64,000 nucleotides of DNA from Planomonospora sp. ID82291 (GCF_015711645.1 NZ_JABTEX010000001.1:2170001-2234000); one strand, 5' to 3'. Counted from the stretch's first letter, positions 55,798-64,000 are shown. Program-made: numbers and translations. The notes: generated by a model from the letters alone, not told the origin.

Positions 55798-56703
55798 TCA
55801 CCCCGCGCCGGGGGGAGGCGCGGGCGGACCGCCGGGCAGACGGTAGGTGTCGTCGTCGAGCACCTCCGCCAGGCCGTCGGCGACGAGGCCGTCGAGGGCG
55901 CGCTCCCGCTGGACGGGCTCGTCCCAGACCGCGTCGAGGGCCGCCTTGGGGACGGGGCCGCGGGCCTCGCGCAGGACGGCCAGGAGACGGCCCCGGCACT
56001 GGCGGTCGGTGCCCGCGTAGGTCTGCCCCCGGCGGGCGGGGCCCTCGTAGGCGGGTTTGCCGGCCAGGCGCCAGGCGCACCGGTCACCGATGGGGCAGTC
56101 GGCACAGCGGGGGGCGCGGGCCGTACAGACCAGGGCGCCCAGCTCCATCACGGCGACGGCCCAGACGGGGGCGTCCTGCGGGCCGGGGAGCAGCGACTCG
56201 GCGAGCGCGCGCTCGGCGGCGGTGGTGGCCTTGGGAGGGTACTGCTCGCCCCGTACGGCACGCGCCAGCACCCGGCGGACGTTGGTGTCGAGCACGGCGT
56301 GGCGTCCGCCGAAGGCGAAGCTGGCGACCGCGGCCGCGGTGTACTCGCCGACGCCCGGGAGGGTCAGCAGCGTGGCGTGGTCGGCGGGGACCCGCCCGCC
56401 GTGCAGGTCGGTGACCGTGCGGGCGCAGGCGTGCAGGTTGAGGGCGCGGCGCGGGTAGCCGAGCCGGCCCCAGTGGCGCACGGCCTCACCGGGCGGCTCG
56501 GCGGCCAGGGCGGCGGGGGTCGGCCAGCGCTCCATCCACTCGGTCCAGACGGGGAGCACCCGGACCACCGGCGTCTGCTGGAGCATGATCTCGCTGACCA
56601 GGATCGACCACGGGGTGGCGCCGGGCGCGCGCCACGGCAGCTCGCGGGCGCATCTGGCATACCACTCGAGAACGGGAGTCAGCAGGAGATTGCGCTTGGC
56701 CAC
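55798..56703 (-). CDS. mutY: A/G-specific adenine glycosylase
   Basis: 301 residues. It removes A paired with 8-oxoguanine. Catalytic Glu lies in LVSEIMLQQTPV and the Asp in AVLDTNVRRVL; the helix-hairpin-helix is LPGVGEYTAAAVASF. The iron-sulfur ligands are in CTARAPRCADCPIGDRC (spacing 6-2-5). The C-terminal NUDIX-like domain of longer MutYs is absent, leaving a short winged end (VPKAALDAVWDEPVQRERAL), which is usual in actinobacteria. GTG 56703 gives the family start; the longer frame to 56784 would cover the divergent promoter. Confidence 0.93.
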   Translation of the reverse strand: MAKRNLLLTPVLEWYARCARELPWRAPGATPWSILVSEIMLQQTPVVRVLPVWTEWMERWPTPAALAAEPPGEAVRHWGRLGYPRRALNLHACARTVTDLHGGRVPADHATLLTLPGVGEYTAAAVASFAFGGRHAVLDTNVRRVLARAVRGEQYPPKATTAAERALAESLLPGPQDAPVWAVAVMELGALVCTARAPRCADCPIGDRCAWRLAGKPAYEGPARRGQTYAGTDRQCRGRLLAVLREARGPVPKAALDAVWDEPVQRERALDGLVADGLAEVLDDDTYRLPGGPPAPPPGAG

Positions 56704-56804
56704 GCCTCGACGATAGTGCCGTCCGTCGACATGTTCGCCCAAGGAACGGTAGGGGGACGGCGGGTCGCCGCAGGGCTTTTCCAAGGGCTCCCCATACTGT
56801 GCGC

Positions 56805-57479
56805 ATGGATCCGGACACGTTCCGCAGTGACATGGGGGTCGACGTCTACTGGAGGCGCCGGCTGATCGCGCTCGTCGCGGTCCTCGTGGTGGTCGCGATC
56901 GTGGCGTGGGCCTGTTCGGCGGCGGGCGGGCCGGAGAGCGCCTCGAAGGCGCAGACGGCTCCCACGAGCGGGTCTCCCGTCCCGGACCCGCTCCTGGCCA
57001 CCCTCCCGGTGGCCGCCATCACCCCCACCCCGACGGCGCCGACGCCCTCTCCGCGACCCGCCAAGCCGGTCCCCCGGCCCAAACGGCCGGGAGACGCCTG
57101 CGACCCCGCCGACCTGGTGCTGAGCCTGATGGGGGAGGCGGAGGTCTACCGCGCGGGCGAGCGTCCGCGGTTCATCCTCACGCTGGTCAACACCGGCAAG
57201 GTGATGTGCACGGCCGACGTGGGACCGCGGATGACGGAGGTCCGCGTCACCTCCGGCGACGACCGCGTCTGGTCGTCGGCCGACTGCCTCAGCGGTGAGA
57301 CCGACGACATCCGCAAGCTGGAGCGCGGCATCCCCTACGTCCGGCAGATCCAGTGGGACCGCCGCAGGTCGGGCTCCGACTGCCGGGCGGAGCGGTCCGC
57401 GGCCCGTCCGGGGACCTACGTGGCGGTGGTCCGGGCCCCCCGGCTGAAGAGCGACAAAGTGGTCTTCCACCTGCGTTAG
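56805..57479 (+). CDS. Single-pass membrane protein with external beta domain
   Basis: 224 residues. One membrane helix at about 19-38 (LIALVAVLVVVAIVAWAC), a Pro/Thr-rich spacer (about 55-95) and a C-terminal domain of about 125 residues with four Cys and strand-like segments (EVYRAGERPRFILTLVNTG, VMCTADVG). It looks like an exported, membrane-tethered protein of unknown function. GTG at 56799 is an alternative start; CATACT 4 to 9 bases before suggests a leaderless transcript. It is divergent from mutY. Confidence 0.65.
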   Translation: MDPDTFRSDMGVDVYWRRRLIALVAVLVVVAIVAWACSAAGGPESASKAQTAPTSGSPVPDPLLATLPVAAITPTPTAPTPSPRPAKPVPRPKRPGDACDPADLVLSLMGEAEVYRAGERPRFILTLVNTGKVMCTADVGPRMTEVRVTSGDDRVWSSADCLSGETDDIRKLERGIPYVRQIQWDRRRSGSDCRAERSAARPGTYVAVVRAPRLKSDKVVFHLR

Positions 57480-57528
57480 GACGGCCGGCCGCCCGCCCGG
57501 GGGCCCGTCCTGCGGCGGGGCCGCGGAG

Positions 57529-58374
57529 TCAGGAGGCCGGCCGGGTGAGCAGCCGCTTCCAGAGCGCGGGGACGAGCGTCGGCTTCCAGTCACCGTAGGC
57601 GGTGTGCGACTGAAGGCACCGGTAGCGCACGCCGCGATAGGTGACGACGGCGCCCATCACGTACGTGCGGCCCTGCTTCCACTCCGTCACGGGAGTCGTG
57701 CCGGTCGGAGGAGCGGTCGGCGCCGTCGGGGTCGGAGTCGGGGTCGGAGTCGGGGCCGGGGCGGGGGTCCGGGTGGGAGCGGCGGTCGGGGGAGTGGTCG
57801 GCGCCGTCGGGGTCGGAGTCGGGGCCGGGGTCCGGGTCGGGGCGGGGGCGGGGGCGGTGCCGCCCGCGCCCACCTGCAGGTCGATGCAGGAGTAGAAGGC
57901 GGCGGCGGTGTCGGCGATGTTCCAGACGGCCAGCACCCGCTGCCGGCCGCTGTAGCCGGACAGGTTCACGTTGTGCGTCACCGTCGCACCGGGCTGCCGG
58001 CCTCCGTCGTTGAAGGTCGCGATCAGCTTGTCACCGATGTAGTACTCCCAGGTGCTGGTGGCGTGCCGGGCGGTGAGCGCCCAGGTGAAGCCGACGCTGC
58101 CGCCGACGGGCGTGGCCGGCCAGGCCTTGCTCTCATCGCTGAGCCGGGCGAACCGGGCGACCCCGCCGTGGCAGTTGCGCTGGCCCTTGGCGCCTTCCAC
58201 GCTCTGCGGCTCGTAGACGATGTCGCCGCAGCCGCTGACCTTTCCCTGGGCGCACATGGCCTGGCGGCTCGGCGGTGACGACACGTACCCGTGGGCGGAG
58301 GCCGGCGTGGCGGTGAGCACCGTGGCGCCCAAGGCGATCGCCGCGGTCGTGGTGAGCGTGGCTGTTCTTCTCAA
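57529..58374 (-). CDS. Lytic polysaccharide monooxygenase (AA10) with CBM5/12
   Basis: 281 residues. The signal peptide (1-27, ending PASA) leaves His28 at the mature N-terminus (HGYVSSPPSRQAMC), the first ligand of the copper histidine brace; the second His lies in LTARHATSTWEYYI. Such enzymes oxidatively break chitin or cellulose. A Pro/Thr-rich linker leads to a C-terminal CBM5/12 (EWKQGRTYVMGAVVTYRGVRYRC then LVPALWKRL) that binds chitin. The TTG start at 58374 has GAGGAA upstream and gives the right signal length; an in-frame ATG at 58416 would add 14 residues. The AT-rich upstream region has a palindrome. Confidence 0.92.
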   Translation of the reverse strand: MRRTATLTTTAAIALGATVLTATPASAHGYVSSPPSRQAMCAQGKVSGCGDIVYEPQSVEGAKGQRNCHGGVARFARLSDESKAWPATPVGGSVGFTWALTARHATSTWEYYIGDKLIATFNDGGRQPGATVTHNVNLSGYSGRQRVLAVWNIADTAAAFYSCIDLQVGAGGTAPAPAPTRTPAPTPTPTAPTTPPTAAPTRTPAPAPTPTPTPTPTAPTAPPTGTTPVTEWKQGRTYVMGAVVTYRGVRYRCLQSHTAYGDWKPTLVPALWKRLLTRPAS

Positions 58375-58680
58375 TGTGCTTCCTCGGGTGGGACGGTGAG
58401 AACAGGGGACTCTCACGGGTTCACGGGAAGACCGCGGTGCGTGGGAGGTCGTTTTTTTATAGCAACACGGGGGGAGAAAGATCCTTATTTGGACCTTAAA
58501 TACGTTTTAGGGGATTCCTAATCGGGCGGACGTCCGGCGTGTCAGGAGTTCCGGGGACCGCCGCCCCGTCATGTCACCCCGGGTCGCGGCGGTGCGGGGG
58601 CCGGTTGAGGGATCGGCGGAGGCGGGGCGCCGGGCGGACGGCCGTGATCAGCCGCGGGCCAGCCGCAGACCGGACGGGGG
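58375..58680. other. AT-rich LPMO promoter region
   Basis: 306 bases without a gene. On the minus strand, TATAAA (within 58455-58461) is a likely -10. The stretch 58450-58525 is much richer in A/T than the window, as is usual before inducible secreted-enzyme genes. Confidence 0.5.
58507..58521. promoter_or_regulatory. Palindrome upstream of the LPMO gene
   Basis: TTAGG-GGATT-CCTAA, a perfect 5-bp inverted repeat in the AT-rich stretch. It may be an operator for carbon-source control; no regulator is identified. Confidence 0.4.
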
Positions 58681-59766
58681 TCAGACGTAGCGCTCCAGGA
58701 TGGACGACTCGGCCAGGCGGGACAGGCCCTCGCGGATGTGGCGGGCGCGGGTCTCGCTGACGCCGCCCGCCTCCTGCAGGTCCTCGGTGCTGGCGGCCAG
58801 GAGCTTCTGCAGGCTGCCGAACTGGTCGGCCAGGCGGTCGACGATCGCGGCGGGGAGCCGCGGGACCTTGGCCAGCAGGCGGTGACCGCGCGGGCTCACC
58901 GGGGTGTCCAGGGCGTCGGCGCCCGCGTGACCGAGGATGCCGGCGACCGCTGCCAGGTCGAGCAGAGCGGTGGAGGAGAGCCGGTCCAGGTCGTGCAGGG
59001 CCCCGGTGACCGTACGGGTCCGGCGGCCCGTCACGGGCAGGTAGTCGCGCACGATGAGCTCGCGGTCGCTCTCCGTCCCGGCGACCAGCTCGTCCAGCTG
59101 CAGGGAGAGCAGACGGCCGTCCGTGCCGAGCTCGACGACGTAGTCGGCGATCTCATCGGAGATCCGCCGGACCATCTCCAGCCGCTGCAGGACCACCGCG
59201 ATGTCGCGGACCGTCACCAGGTCCTCGATCTCCAGCGCCGACAGGGCGCCGGAGACCTCGTTCAGCCGGAATCTGTACCGTTCGAGGGTGGCGAGGGCCT
59301 GGTTGGCCCGGGACAGGATCGCCGCCGACTCCTCCAGCACGTAGCGGACGCCGTCCAGGTAGAGGGCGATGATCCGCATGGACTTGCTGAGGGAGACGAC
59401 GGGGAAGGACGTCTGCACCGAGACGCGCTGGGCGGTCCGGTGCCGGGTGCCGGACTCGTCCGTGGGGATGGAGGGATCGGGCATCAGGTGCACGGCCGCG
59501 CGCACGATCCGGTGGTCGCCGCAGTTCAGCACGATGGCGCCGTCCATCTTGGCCAGCTCGCGCAGCCGCGTCGCGGAGAACTCGACGTCCAGCTCGAAGC
59601 CGCCGCTGCAGATCTCCTCGACCACCCGGTCGTATCCCAGCACGATCAGGCCGCCGGTGTGCCCGCGCAGGATGCGCTCCAGGCCGTCGCGCAACGCGGT
59701 GCCCGGCGCGACCGAGGCCAGGACGGCTCTGCGGCGCTCGTCGAGGCCCTTGTCGGTTGCTGCCAC
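58681..59766 (-). CDS. disA: DNA integrity scanning protein, diadenylate cyclase
   Basis: 361 residues. It makes c-di-AMP from two ATP. The cyclase (DAC) domain has the motifs [11 protein letters not shown] and [12 protein letters not shown] (DGA and RHR), followed by a helical spine and a C-terminal HhH domain ([28 protein letters not shown]) that binds branched DNA. It is 100 bases downstream of radA, the common radA-disA pairing. The GTG start at 59766 has GGGGG upstream. Its product is the ligand of the riboswitch at 47172. Confidence 0.95.
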   Translation of the reverse strand: MAATDKGLDERRRAVLASVAPGTALRDGLERILRGHTGGLIVLGYDRVVEEICSGGFELDVEFSATRLRELAKMDGAIVLNCGDHRIVRAAVHLMPDPSIPTDESGTRHRTAQRVSVQTSFPVVSLSKSMRIIALYLDGVRYVLEESAAILSRANQALATLERYRFRLNEVSGALSALEIEDLVTVRDIAVVLQRLEMVRRISDEIADYVVELGTDGRLLSLQLDELVAGTESDRELIVRDYLPVTGRRTRTVTGALHDLDRLSSTALLDLAAVAGILGHAGADALDTPVSPRGHRLLAKVPRLPAAIVDRLADQFGSLQKLLAASTEDLQEAGGVSETRARHIREGLSRLAESSILERYV

Positions 59767-59865
59767 CTGACCCCCGTGGTCCGTGTCGAGAGCCCGGCGG
59801 GTCCGGAAAACCGCCGCCGGGGTCCGGCGCCCAGCTTACCGAAGGCCCGCCGACGGCCCCGGTCG

Positions 59866-61266
59866 TCAGGACGTGACGTGGTTGAGGGCGTCCCAGACGT
59901 TCTCCGCCTCGACGACGTCGAAGCCCGGCGCGAAGCTGGACCGGCCGTCGACCCGGACCAGGGAGCTCTCGCCGCGCCTGCCCCTGCCGGCGTCGAGGGA
60001 GCCCGCCGGGACCAGCGCGCGGGTGAACCCGAGCCGCGCCGCCTCCGACAGGCGGCGCCGTACGTCGCGGACCTGGCGGAGCTCGCCGGCCAGGCCCACC
60101 TCGCCCAGCACCACCAGCCCGGACGGGAGCGCCCGGTCGCCGGCCGCGCTGGCCACCGCGAGCATCACCGACAGGTCGATCGCCGGGTCGCCGAGCTTGA
60201 TCCCGCCCACGGTCGCGGTGAACACGTCGCAGCCGCCGAGCTTGGCGTTGAGCCGCCGCTCCAGCACGGCCAGCACCATGGTCACCCGGTAGGGGTCGAG
60301 GCCGGAGGAGGAGCGGCGCGGCTGCTGGGCCTCGGTCCGCGCGACCAGCGCCTGGACCTCGGCGGGCAGTGGCCGGGTGCCCTCCATGGTGACGGTGACG
60401 CACGTGCCAGGGACGGGTTCGGCGCGGTGGGAGACGAACAGCCCGCTGGCGTCGGTGATGCCCTCGATGCCGCCCTCGTGCAGGTCGAAGCAGCCGACCT
60501 CGTCGACGGGGCCGTAGCGGTTCTTGATCGCGCGGACCATGCGGAGCCGGGAGTGGCGGTCGCCCTCGAAGTGGAGCACGACGTCGACGAGGTGCTCCAG
60601 GGTCCGGGGGCCGGCGATCGAGCCCTCCTTGGTGACGTGGCCGACCAGGACCGTGGACATGCCGCGCTCCTTGGCGAGCCGGACGAGGTTGCCGGCCACC
60701 TCCCTGACCTGGGTCACCCCGCCGGGCACGCCGGTCGCCTGCGCCGAGCCGATCGTCTGCACGGAGTCGACCACGAGCAGGCCCGGCTGGACCTTCTCGA
60801 CGTGGGCGACGAGCGCGCTCAGGTCGGTCTCGGCCGCGAGGTAGAGGTCGTCGTGGATCGCGCCGATCCGGTCGGCCCTGACCCGGACCTGGGCCGCGGA
60901 CTCCTCACCCGTGACGTAGAGCACGGTCTGCCCACGGGCGATCTTGGAGGCCGCCTCCAGCAGGAGGGTGGACTTGCCGATGCCGGGCTCGCCGGCCAGC
61001 AGCACGACCGCACCGGGCACCAGGCCGCCGCCGAGCACCCGGTCGAGCTCGGGCACGCCCGTGCTGCGCGCGTGCGCGACCTCGGCCTTGACCTGGCCGA
61101 TCGGGACGGCCGGGGCCGACACCGCGCCGGCGGAGGCCACGTGCACGCCGCCGCGGGCGGTCTCCTCCTCGACCGTGCCCCATGCCTGGCACTCGCCGCA
61201 GCGCCCCACCCACTTGGCGGTCTGCCAACCGCACTCACCACAGCGATAGCCGACCTTCTTTGCCAT
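59866..61266 (-). CDS. radA: DNA repair protein RadA
   Basis: 466 residues. A zinc finger of four Cys (YRCGECGWQTAKWVGRCGEC), a RecA-type core with Walker A GEPGIGKST, and the RadA-specific KNRYGP motif are seen; the C-terminus is Lon-like (VTMVLAVLERRLNAKLGG and VVLGEVGLAGELRQVRDV). RadA drives branch migration in recombinational repair. ATG 61266. It precedes disA and lies 112 bases after the trx gene end. Confidence 0.95.
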   Translation of the reverse strand: MAKKVGYRCGECGWQTAKWVGRCGECQAWGTVEEETARGGVHVASAGAVSAPAVPIGQVKAEVAHARSTGVPELDRVLGGGLVPGAVVLLAGEPGIGKSTLLLEAASKIARGQTVLYVTGEESAAQVRVRADRIGAIHDDLYLAAETDLSALVAHVEKVQPGLLVVDSVQTIGSAQATGVPGGVTQVREVAGNLVRLAKERGMSTVLVGHVTKEGSIAGPRTLEHLVDVVLHFEGDRHSRLRMVRAIKNRYGPVDEVGCFDLHEGGIEGITDASGLFVSHRAEPVPGTCVTVTMEGTRPLPAEVQALVARTEAQQPRRSSSGLDPYRVTMVLAVLERRLNAKLGGCDVFTATVGGIKLGDPAIDLSVMLAVASAAGDRALPSGLVVLGEVGLAGELRQVRDVRRRLSEAARLGFTRALVPAGSLDAGRGRRGESSLVRVDGRSSFAPGFDVVEAENVWDALNHVTS

Positions 61267-61297
61267 GGCCGCACGCTACCGGCCCGGGCCGACAACT

Positions 61298-61360
61298 TCC
61301 GCCCGGAGGCCCGCCCGGAGGCCCGCCCGGAGGCCCGCCCGGAGGCCCGGCCGGGGCGCG
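61298..61360. repeat. 12-bp tandem repeat between trx and radA
   Basis: GCCCGGAGGCCC-type units, four to five copies, in the short gap between the thioredoxin gene end and the radA start. It may affect radA expression, or be neutral. Confidence 0.7.
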
Positions 61361-61378
61361 GCCGGGTCTCCGGACGGG

Positions 61379-61693
61379 TCAGATGCAGCCTTCGAGGTCG
61401 GCCAGGAGAAGGCGCTTGGGCTTGGCGCCCCTGATCTGCCGGACCACCTCGCCGCCGGAGTAGAGGTTGAGCGTCGGCAGCCCGAGCACGCCGTACCGGG
61501 TGGCGATCTGGGGGTGGTCGTCGGCGTTGATCTTGGCGATGGTGAGGCGGTCGCCGTACTCGGCCTCGATCTCCTCCAGCACCGGCGCGATCATCTTGCA
61601 CGGCCCGCACCACTCGGCCCAGAAGTCCACCAGGACCGGCTTGTCGCTGCGCAGCACCTGCTCGTCGAAGTTCTCCGCGGTCAGAACGATCAT
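61379..61693 (-). CDS. trxA: Thioredoxin
   Basis: 104 residues. The active site Cys29-Gly-Pro-Cys32 (DFWAEWCGPCKM) and the cis-Pro loop (GLPTLNLYSGGE) are intact; length is standard. It reduces protein disulfides in the cytoplasm. Its ATG overlaps the TGA of the MerR gene by 4 bases (ATGA), so the two are translated as a pair. A ribosome site (AGGGAGAG) lies within the MerR gene end. It is one member of what is probably a larger thioredoxin set. Confidence 0.93.
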   Translation of the reverse strand: MIVLTAENFDEQVLRSDKPVLVDFWAEWCGPCKMIAPVLEEIEAEYGDRLTIAKINADDHPQIATRYGVLGLPTLNLYSGGEVVRQIRGAKPKRLLLADLEGCI

Positions 61694-62070
61694 TTCTCTC
61701 CCTGCCTCCCTGTCGGACATCCCGTGCAGGAGCCGGCCAGCTGCGCGGCCATCTCGGTCCGCCGGGCCAGCAGCGTGCGGATCTCCTCGTCGATCTCGGC
61801 CAGCTTCCGCCGGTAGACGGCCGCAGACTCGGCGCACGCGCCGCCCGTGGCGTTCCCGGCCCGCAGGCACGCCACGAACGGCTCGGCGTCCGCGAGCGTG
61901 AACCCCACGGTGAGCAGCGCGCGGATCTCGGCGACGAGCCGGAGGTCGCCCTCGTCGTACTCCCGGTACCCGTTGGCCGACCGCCGCGCGGTGATCAGTC
62001 CCTGCTGCTCGTAGTAGCGCAGCGACCTGGTGCTGACCCCCGCCCGGCGGGCGAACTCTCCGATCCGCAT
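61690..62070 (-). CDS. MerR-family regulator, coupled to thioredoxin
   Basis: 126 residues. The winged HTH (MRIGEFARRAGVSTRSLRYYEQQGLI) and dimer helix are classic. Cys68, Cys79, Cys115 and Cys118 (the last two as CTGC) lie in the effector part; they could sense metal, thiol stress or be structural. The frame runs on to 62121, but the ATG at 62070 has GAGGAGG and the longer start would cover the promoter. It is translationally coupled to trx, so it probably controls that gene. A long-spacer promoter with a central dyad precedes it. Confidence 0.9.
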   Translation of the reverse strand: MRIGEFARRAGVSTRSLRYYEQQGLITARRSANGYREYDEGDLRLVAEIRALLTVGFTLADAEPFVACLRAGNATGGACAESAAVYRRKLAEIDEEIRTLLARRTEMAAQLAGSCTGCPTGRQGEK

Positions 62071-62089
62071 CCGGACCTCCTCACCCGCG

Positions 62090-62121
62090 ACCGTAATCCC
62101 TGACGCCGGTGTCAAGGTCAA
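62090..62121 (-). promoter_or_regulatory. MerR-type long-spacer promoter
   Basis: On the minus strand TTGACC (62116-62121) and TACGGT (62090-62095) are 20 bases apart, and the spacer contains the near-palindrome CTTGACACCGGCGTCAG. A stretched 19-20-bp spacer with a dyad is the mark of MerR-activated promoters, so self-control of the merR-trx pair is likely. Confidence 0.75.
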
Positions 62122-62179
62122 GCGGCGGTGTTCTGTTCCGCCGGCGGACCGGCCCGCGGCCCCGCCGGTCCGGGCCGGG

Positions 62180-62878
62180 TCAGAAGTGCTTCCAGCGCAG
62201 CACGTTGGGGTAGGCGAGCTCCAGGCCGGGGGTTTCCCCGGCGGCCTGCGCGGCGACCTCGGGGGTGAACTCGATGCGCAGGACGGCTTCGAGGTCGGCC
62301 CGGCGCTCGAAGGCCATGCGCAGGTCCAGGGGCTGGGCCCGCCAGCCGCGGCGGGCCCAGAAGTCCGCCACGGCCTGCGGCGAGTAGGACGGGACGGACC
62401 GGCGGAACCAGCGGCCGAAGTCGCCGCGGGAGGCGTCGACGTCGATCACGAAGGCGGTGCCGCCGCGCCGCAGGACCCGGGCGAGCTCGGTCAGGCCGGG
62501 TTCGCAGCCGGGGCCGAAGAAGTAGGCCCAGCGGGCGACGGCGACGTCCACCGAGGCGTCCGGGAGGGGCAGGGCCTGCGCGGTCCCGGCGCGGACCTCC
62601 ACACCGGGCAGGGCCCGGCAGCGCCGCCGGGCGAGCTCGACGAGGTCGGCGTGCGGCTCGACGCCGATGACGCGCGCGGCCTCGGCGGACAGCGCCGGGA
62701 GGTGGTAGCCGGTGCCGCAGCCGACGTCGAGGACGGTCGCCCCGGCGATCGGGCGCACGGCGGCCATCGCGGCCCCGGCCCGGCCCTCGGGGTCGACCGC
62801 GCGGTTCTCCAGCTCGTAGACGTGCGGGGTGTTCCAGATGTTGGGGCTGGGGATGGCCCCCTTGACGAACCGCGGCAT
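62180..62878 (-). CDS. SAM-dependent methyltransferase (class I)
   Basis: 232 residues. The SAM loop is ATVLDVGCGTGYHLP and the acidic ribose site is IGVEPH; ALPLPDASVDVAVARW and RVLRRGGTAFVIDVDAS match the UbiE/Methyltransf_11 type. The substrate is unknown. GGAGG stands only one or two bases before the ATG, so the start or leader may be unusual. The divergent gap to the TIM-barrel gene contains a 33-bp tandem repeat. Confidence 0.85.
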   Translation of the reverse strand: MPRFVKGAIPSPNIWNTPHVYELENRAVDPEGRAGAAMAAVRPIAGATVLDVGCGTGYHLPALSAEAARVIGVEPHADLVELARRRCRALPGVEVRAGTAQALPLPDASVDVAVARWAYFFGPGCEPGLTELARVLRRGGTAFVIDVDASRGDFGRWFRRSVPSYSPQAVADFWARRGWRAQPLDLRMAFERRADLEAVLRIEFTPEVAAQAAGETPGLELAYPNVLRWKHF

Positions 62879-62892
62879 CCCTCCACCGTATC

Positions 62893-62958
62893 GGGGTGAT
62901 CGGTCGGTGTGATCCGGGCCGCCCGGGGGTGATCGGTCGGTGTGATCCGGGCCGCACA
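62893..62958. repeat. 33-bp tandem repeat in a divergent gap
   Basis: Two units with the core GTGATCGGTCGGTGTGATCC recur exactly 33 bases apart (62896 and 62929). They lie between the divergent methyltransferase and TIM-barrel genes and contain paired GATC sites. Confidence 0.85.
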
Positions 62959-63077
62959 GGGGTGGCTGGACGCCATTCGGCCCCGGACGCGCTTAGTCTG
63001 GCATTGTGGACGAGCGGGGCGCGGGCGCCGCGGCGTCCGCGGCATGGACTCCGACCCCGAAGGCGAGAAGGGCTCCG

Positions 63078-63890
63078 ATGAGCGTCATCCGAGTGCCCAG
63101 TGCGAAGATCGCGCTGTCCACGGCGTCGGTGTATCCGGAGCGCACACCGGACGCCTTCGAGCTGGCCGCGCGCCTGGGATACGACGGCGTGGAGATCATG
63201 GTGGGCGCCGATCCGGTGAGCCAGGACATCGACGTCCTGGAGCGGCTGTCGGACCACTACCAGCTGCCCATCCTCGCCATCCACGCGCCCTGCCTGCTGG
63301 TCACCCAGCGGGTGTGGGGCAAGGACCCGTGGGCCAAGCTCAAGCGCGCCCAGCGGGCCGCGGAGCGGGTGGGGGCGCAGACGGTCGTGGTGCACCCGCC
63401 GTTCCGCTGGCAGCGCGACTACGCGCGCGACTTCGAGATCGGCCTGGCCCGGATGCGCGAGGAGACCGACGTGGTCTTCGCGGTGGAGAACATGTTCCCG
63501 CTGAAGGCGCGCGGCAACAAGGTCGTGCCCTACTCCCCCGACTGGAACCCCGTCGACCACGACTTCCCGCAGGTCACCCTGGACCTGTCGCACACGGCGG
63601 TGTCGGGCTCCGACGCCTGGGAGATGTTCACCAAGCTCGGCGACCGGCTGGCCCACCTGCACCTGGCCGACGGGGTCGGCATCCCCAACCGGGACGAGCA
63701 CCTGGTCCCGGGGCGGGGCAACCAGCCGTGCGCGCCCATCCTGGAGCGGCTGGCGGCGGGCGGCTTCGGCGGCCTGGTGGTGCTGGAGGTCAACACGCGC
63801 AAGGCGGCCAGCCGTACCGAGCGCGTCGACGACCTCGCCGAGGCGCTCGCCTTCGCGCGGCTGCACCTCGCGGCCTCGGCCAACGCGTGA
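63078..63890 (+). CDS. Sugar phosphate isomerase/epimerase-like TIM barrel
   Basis: 270 residues of the xylose isomerase-like (AP endonuclease 2) TIM-barrel family. Metal-ligand-type segments are [49 protein letters not shown] and LEVNTRK. Substrate unknown; the family includes isomerases, epimerases and endonuclease IV. ATG 63078 has GAAGGG 5 bases upstream; the GTG at 63006 would add a low-complexity lead. It overlaps the following TetR gene by 4 bases, so the TetR may respond to its metabolite. Confidence 0.82.
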   Translation: MSVIRVPSAKIALSTASVYPERTPDAFELAARLGYDGVEIMVGADPVSQDIDVLERLSDHYQLPILAIHAPCLLVTQRVWGKDPWAKLKRAQRAAERVGAQTVVVHPPFRWQRDYARDFEIGLARMREETDVVFAVENMFPLKARGNKVVPYSPDWNPVDHDFPQVTLDLSHTAVSGSDAWEMFTKLGDRLAHLHLADGVGIPNRDEHLVPGRGNQPCAPILERLAAGGFGGLVVLEVNTRKAASRTERVDDLAEALAFARLHLAASANA

Positions 63891-64000
63891 CGGTGGCGGA
63901 CGGGCCGCGTCCGGGACGCCGTCCGGGACGCCGTCCGGGGTCGGCGGACACGCGGGGGGAGATCCTCGCGGCGGCGCGCAGGACGTTCGCCGAGAAGGGG
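63887..64000 (+). CDS. TetR-family regulator, N-terminus only (cut by window edge)
   Basis: GTG at 63887 overlaps the preceding stop codon (GTGA). The frame reads [12 protein letters not shown], a short basic repeat ([10 protein letters not shown], from 12-base DNA repeats), then [17 protein letters not shown], which is the first helix of a TetR DNA-binding domain. The rest lies beyond the window. Coupling suggests it regulates, or is regulated with, the TIM-barrel gene. Confidence 0.8.
   Translation, partial: MTVADGPRPGRRPGRRPGSADTRGEILAAARRTFAEKG

Overview
The window is about 64 kb of very GC-rich DNA. Coding regions are dense, codon third positions are mostly G or C, GTG and TTG starts are common, and intrinsic terminators often lack a T-run. 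Gene content is actinobacterial: Lsr2, a DUF3180 protein, a DUF2342 metalloprotease, an orphan second NuoD, radA-disA, and the order ppa-dacB-DUF2342-tilS-hpt-ftsH-folE-folP-folB-folK. My best guess is a chromosomal segment of a member of the Streptosporangiales (Streptosporangium/Nonomuraea-like). That placement is inferred from gene order and style, not from a search.

Layout. 1-4.8 kb: end of a PSP1/RicT gene, a phosphoesterase, a signal-peptidase-like lipoprotein lacking the usual catalytic Lys, tRNA-Thr(CGT), and a divergent module of two secreted SH3-like proteins facing a membrane HTH-SH3 protein. 4.8-12.2 kb: membrane proteins, a MarR/SMP-30 pair, a SulP transporter and an orphan chemoreceptor. 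12.2-16.3 kb: an ABC-F gene whose promoter and first codons also occur 2.1 kb upstream as a 69-bp exact repeat; a lipoprotein gene and a VapBC pair lie between. 16.3-20.3 kb: a lipoprotein, a sigma factor fused to a zinc anti-sigma-like domain, a membrane helix and an external tail, and an NlpC/P60 hydrolase. 20.3-33.8 kb: the pyrophosphatase, PBP4, tilS, hpt, ftsH and folate cluster, then orphan nuoD and a class V aminotransferase. 34-37.2 kb: TerC, a P450 and a MidA/NDUFAF7-type methyltransferase. 37.7-45 kb: DUF2520, panC, panD, a nadB-nadC fusion, coaX and lysS (CoA and NAD supply). 45-51.5 kb: a tiny HTH protein, a second NlpC/P60 gene behind a c-di-AMP riboswitch, argA, two RDD proteins (one with a long GYGQ-repeat tail), a 47-residue membrane protein and lsr2. 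51.8-64 kb: clpC, an EboE-like TIM barrel, mutY, a chitin/cellulose-active LPMO, radA-disA, a MerR-thioredoxin pair, a methyltransferase, a sugar-isomerase-like TIM barrel and the start of a TetR gene.

How it fits together. Much of the window is housekeeping: folate, pantothenate, NAD, translation and proteostasis. Cell-wall remodelling recurs: PBP4, two NlpC/P60 hydrolases, SH3-like secreted proteins, and c-di-AMP signalling with both the synthase DisA and a c-di-AMP riboswitch present. The least ordinary parts are the sigma/anti-sigma fusion, the HTH-TM-SH3 module, the prion-like RDD protein, the repeat-bounded VapBC segment, the NadB-NadC fusion, and a dispersed hairpin repeat at the 5' ends of tilS, folP and nadB. 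No CRISPR array, rRNA, insertion sequence or prophage was seen. All functional calls come from reading the sequence; no database was consulted.
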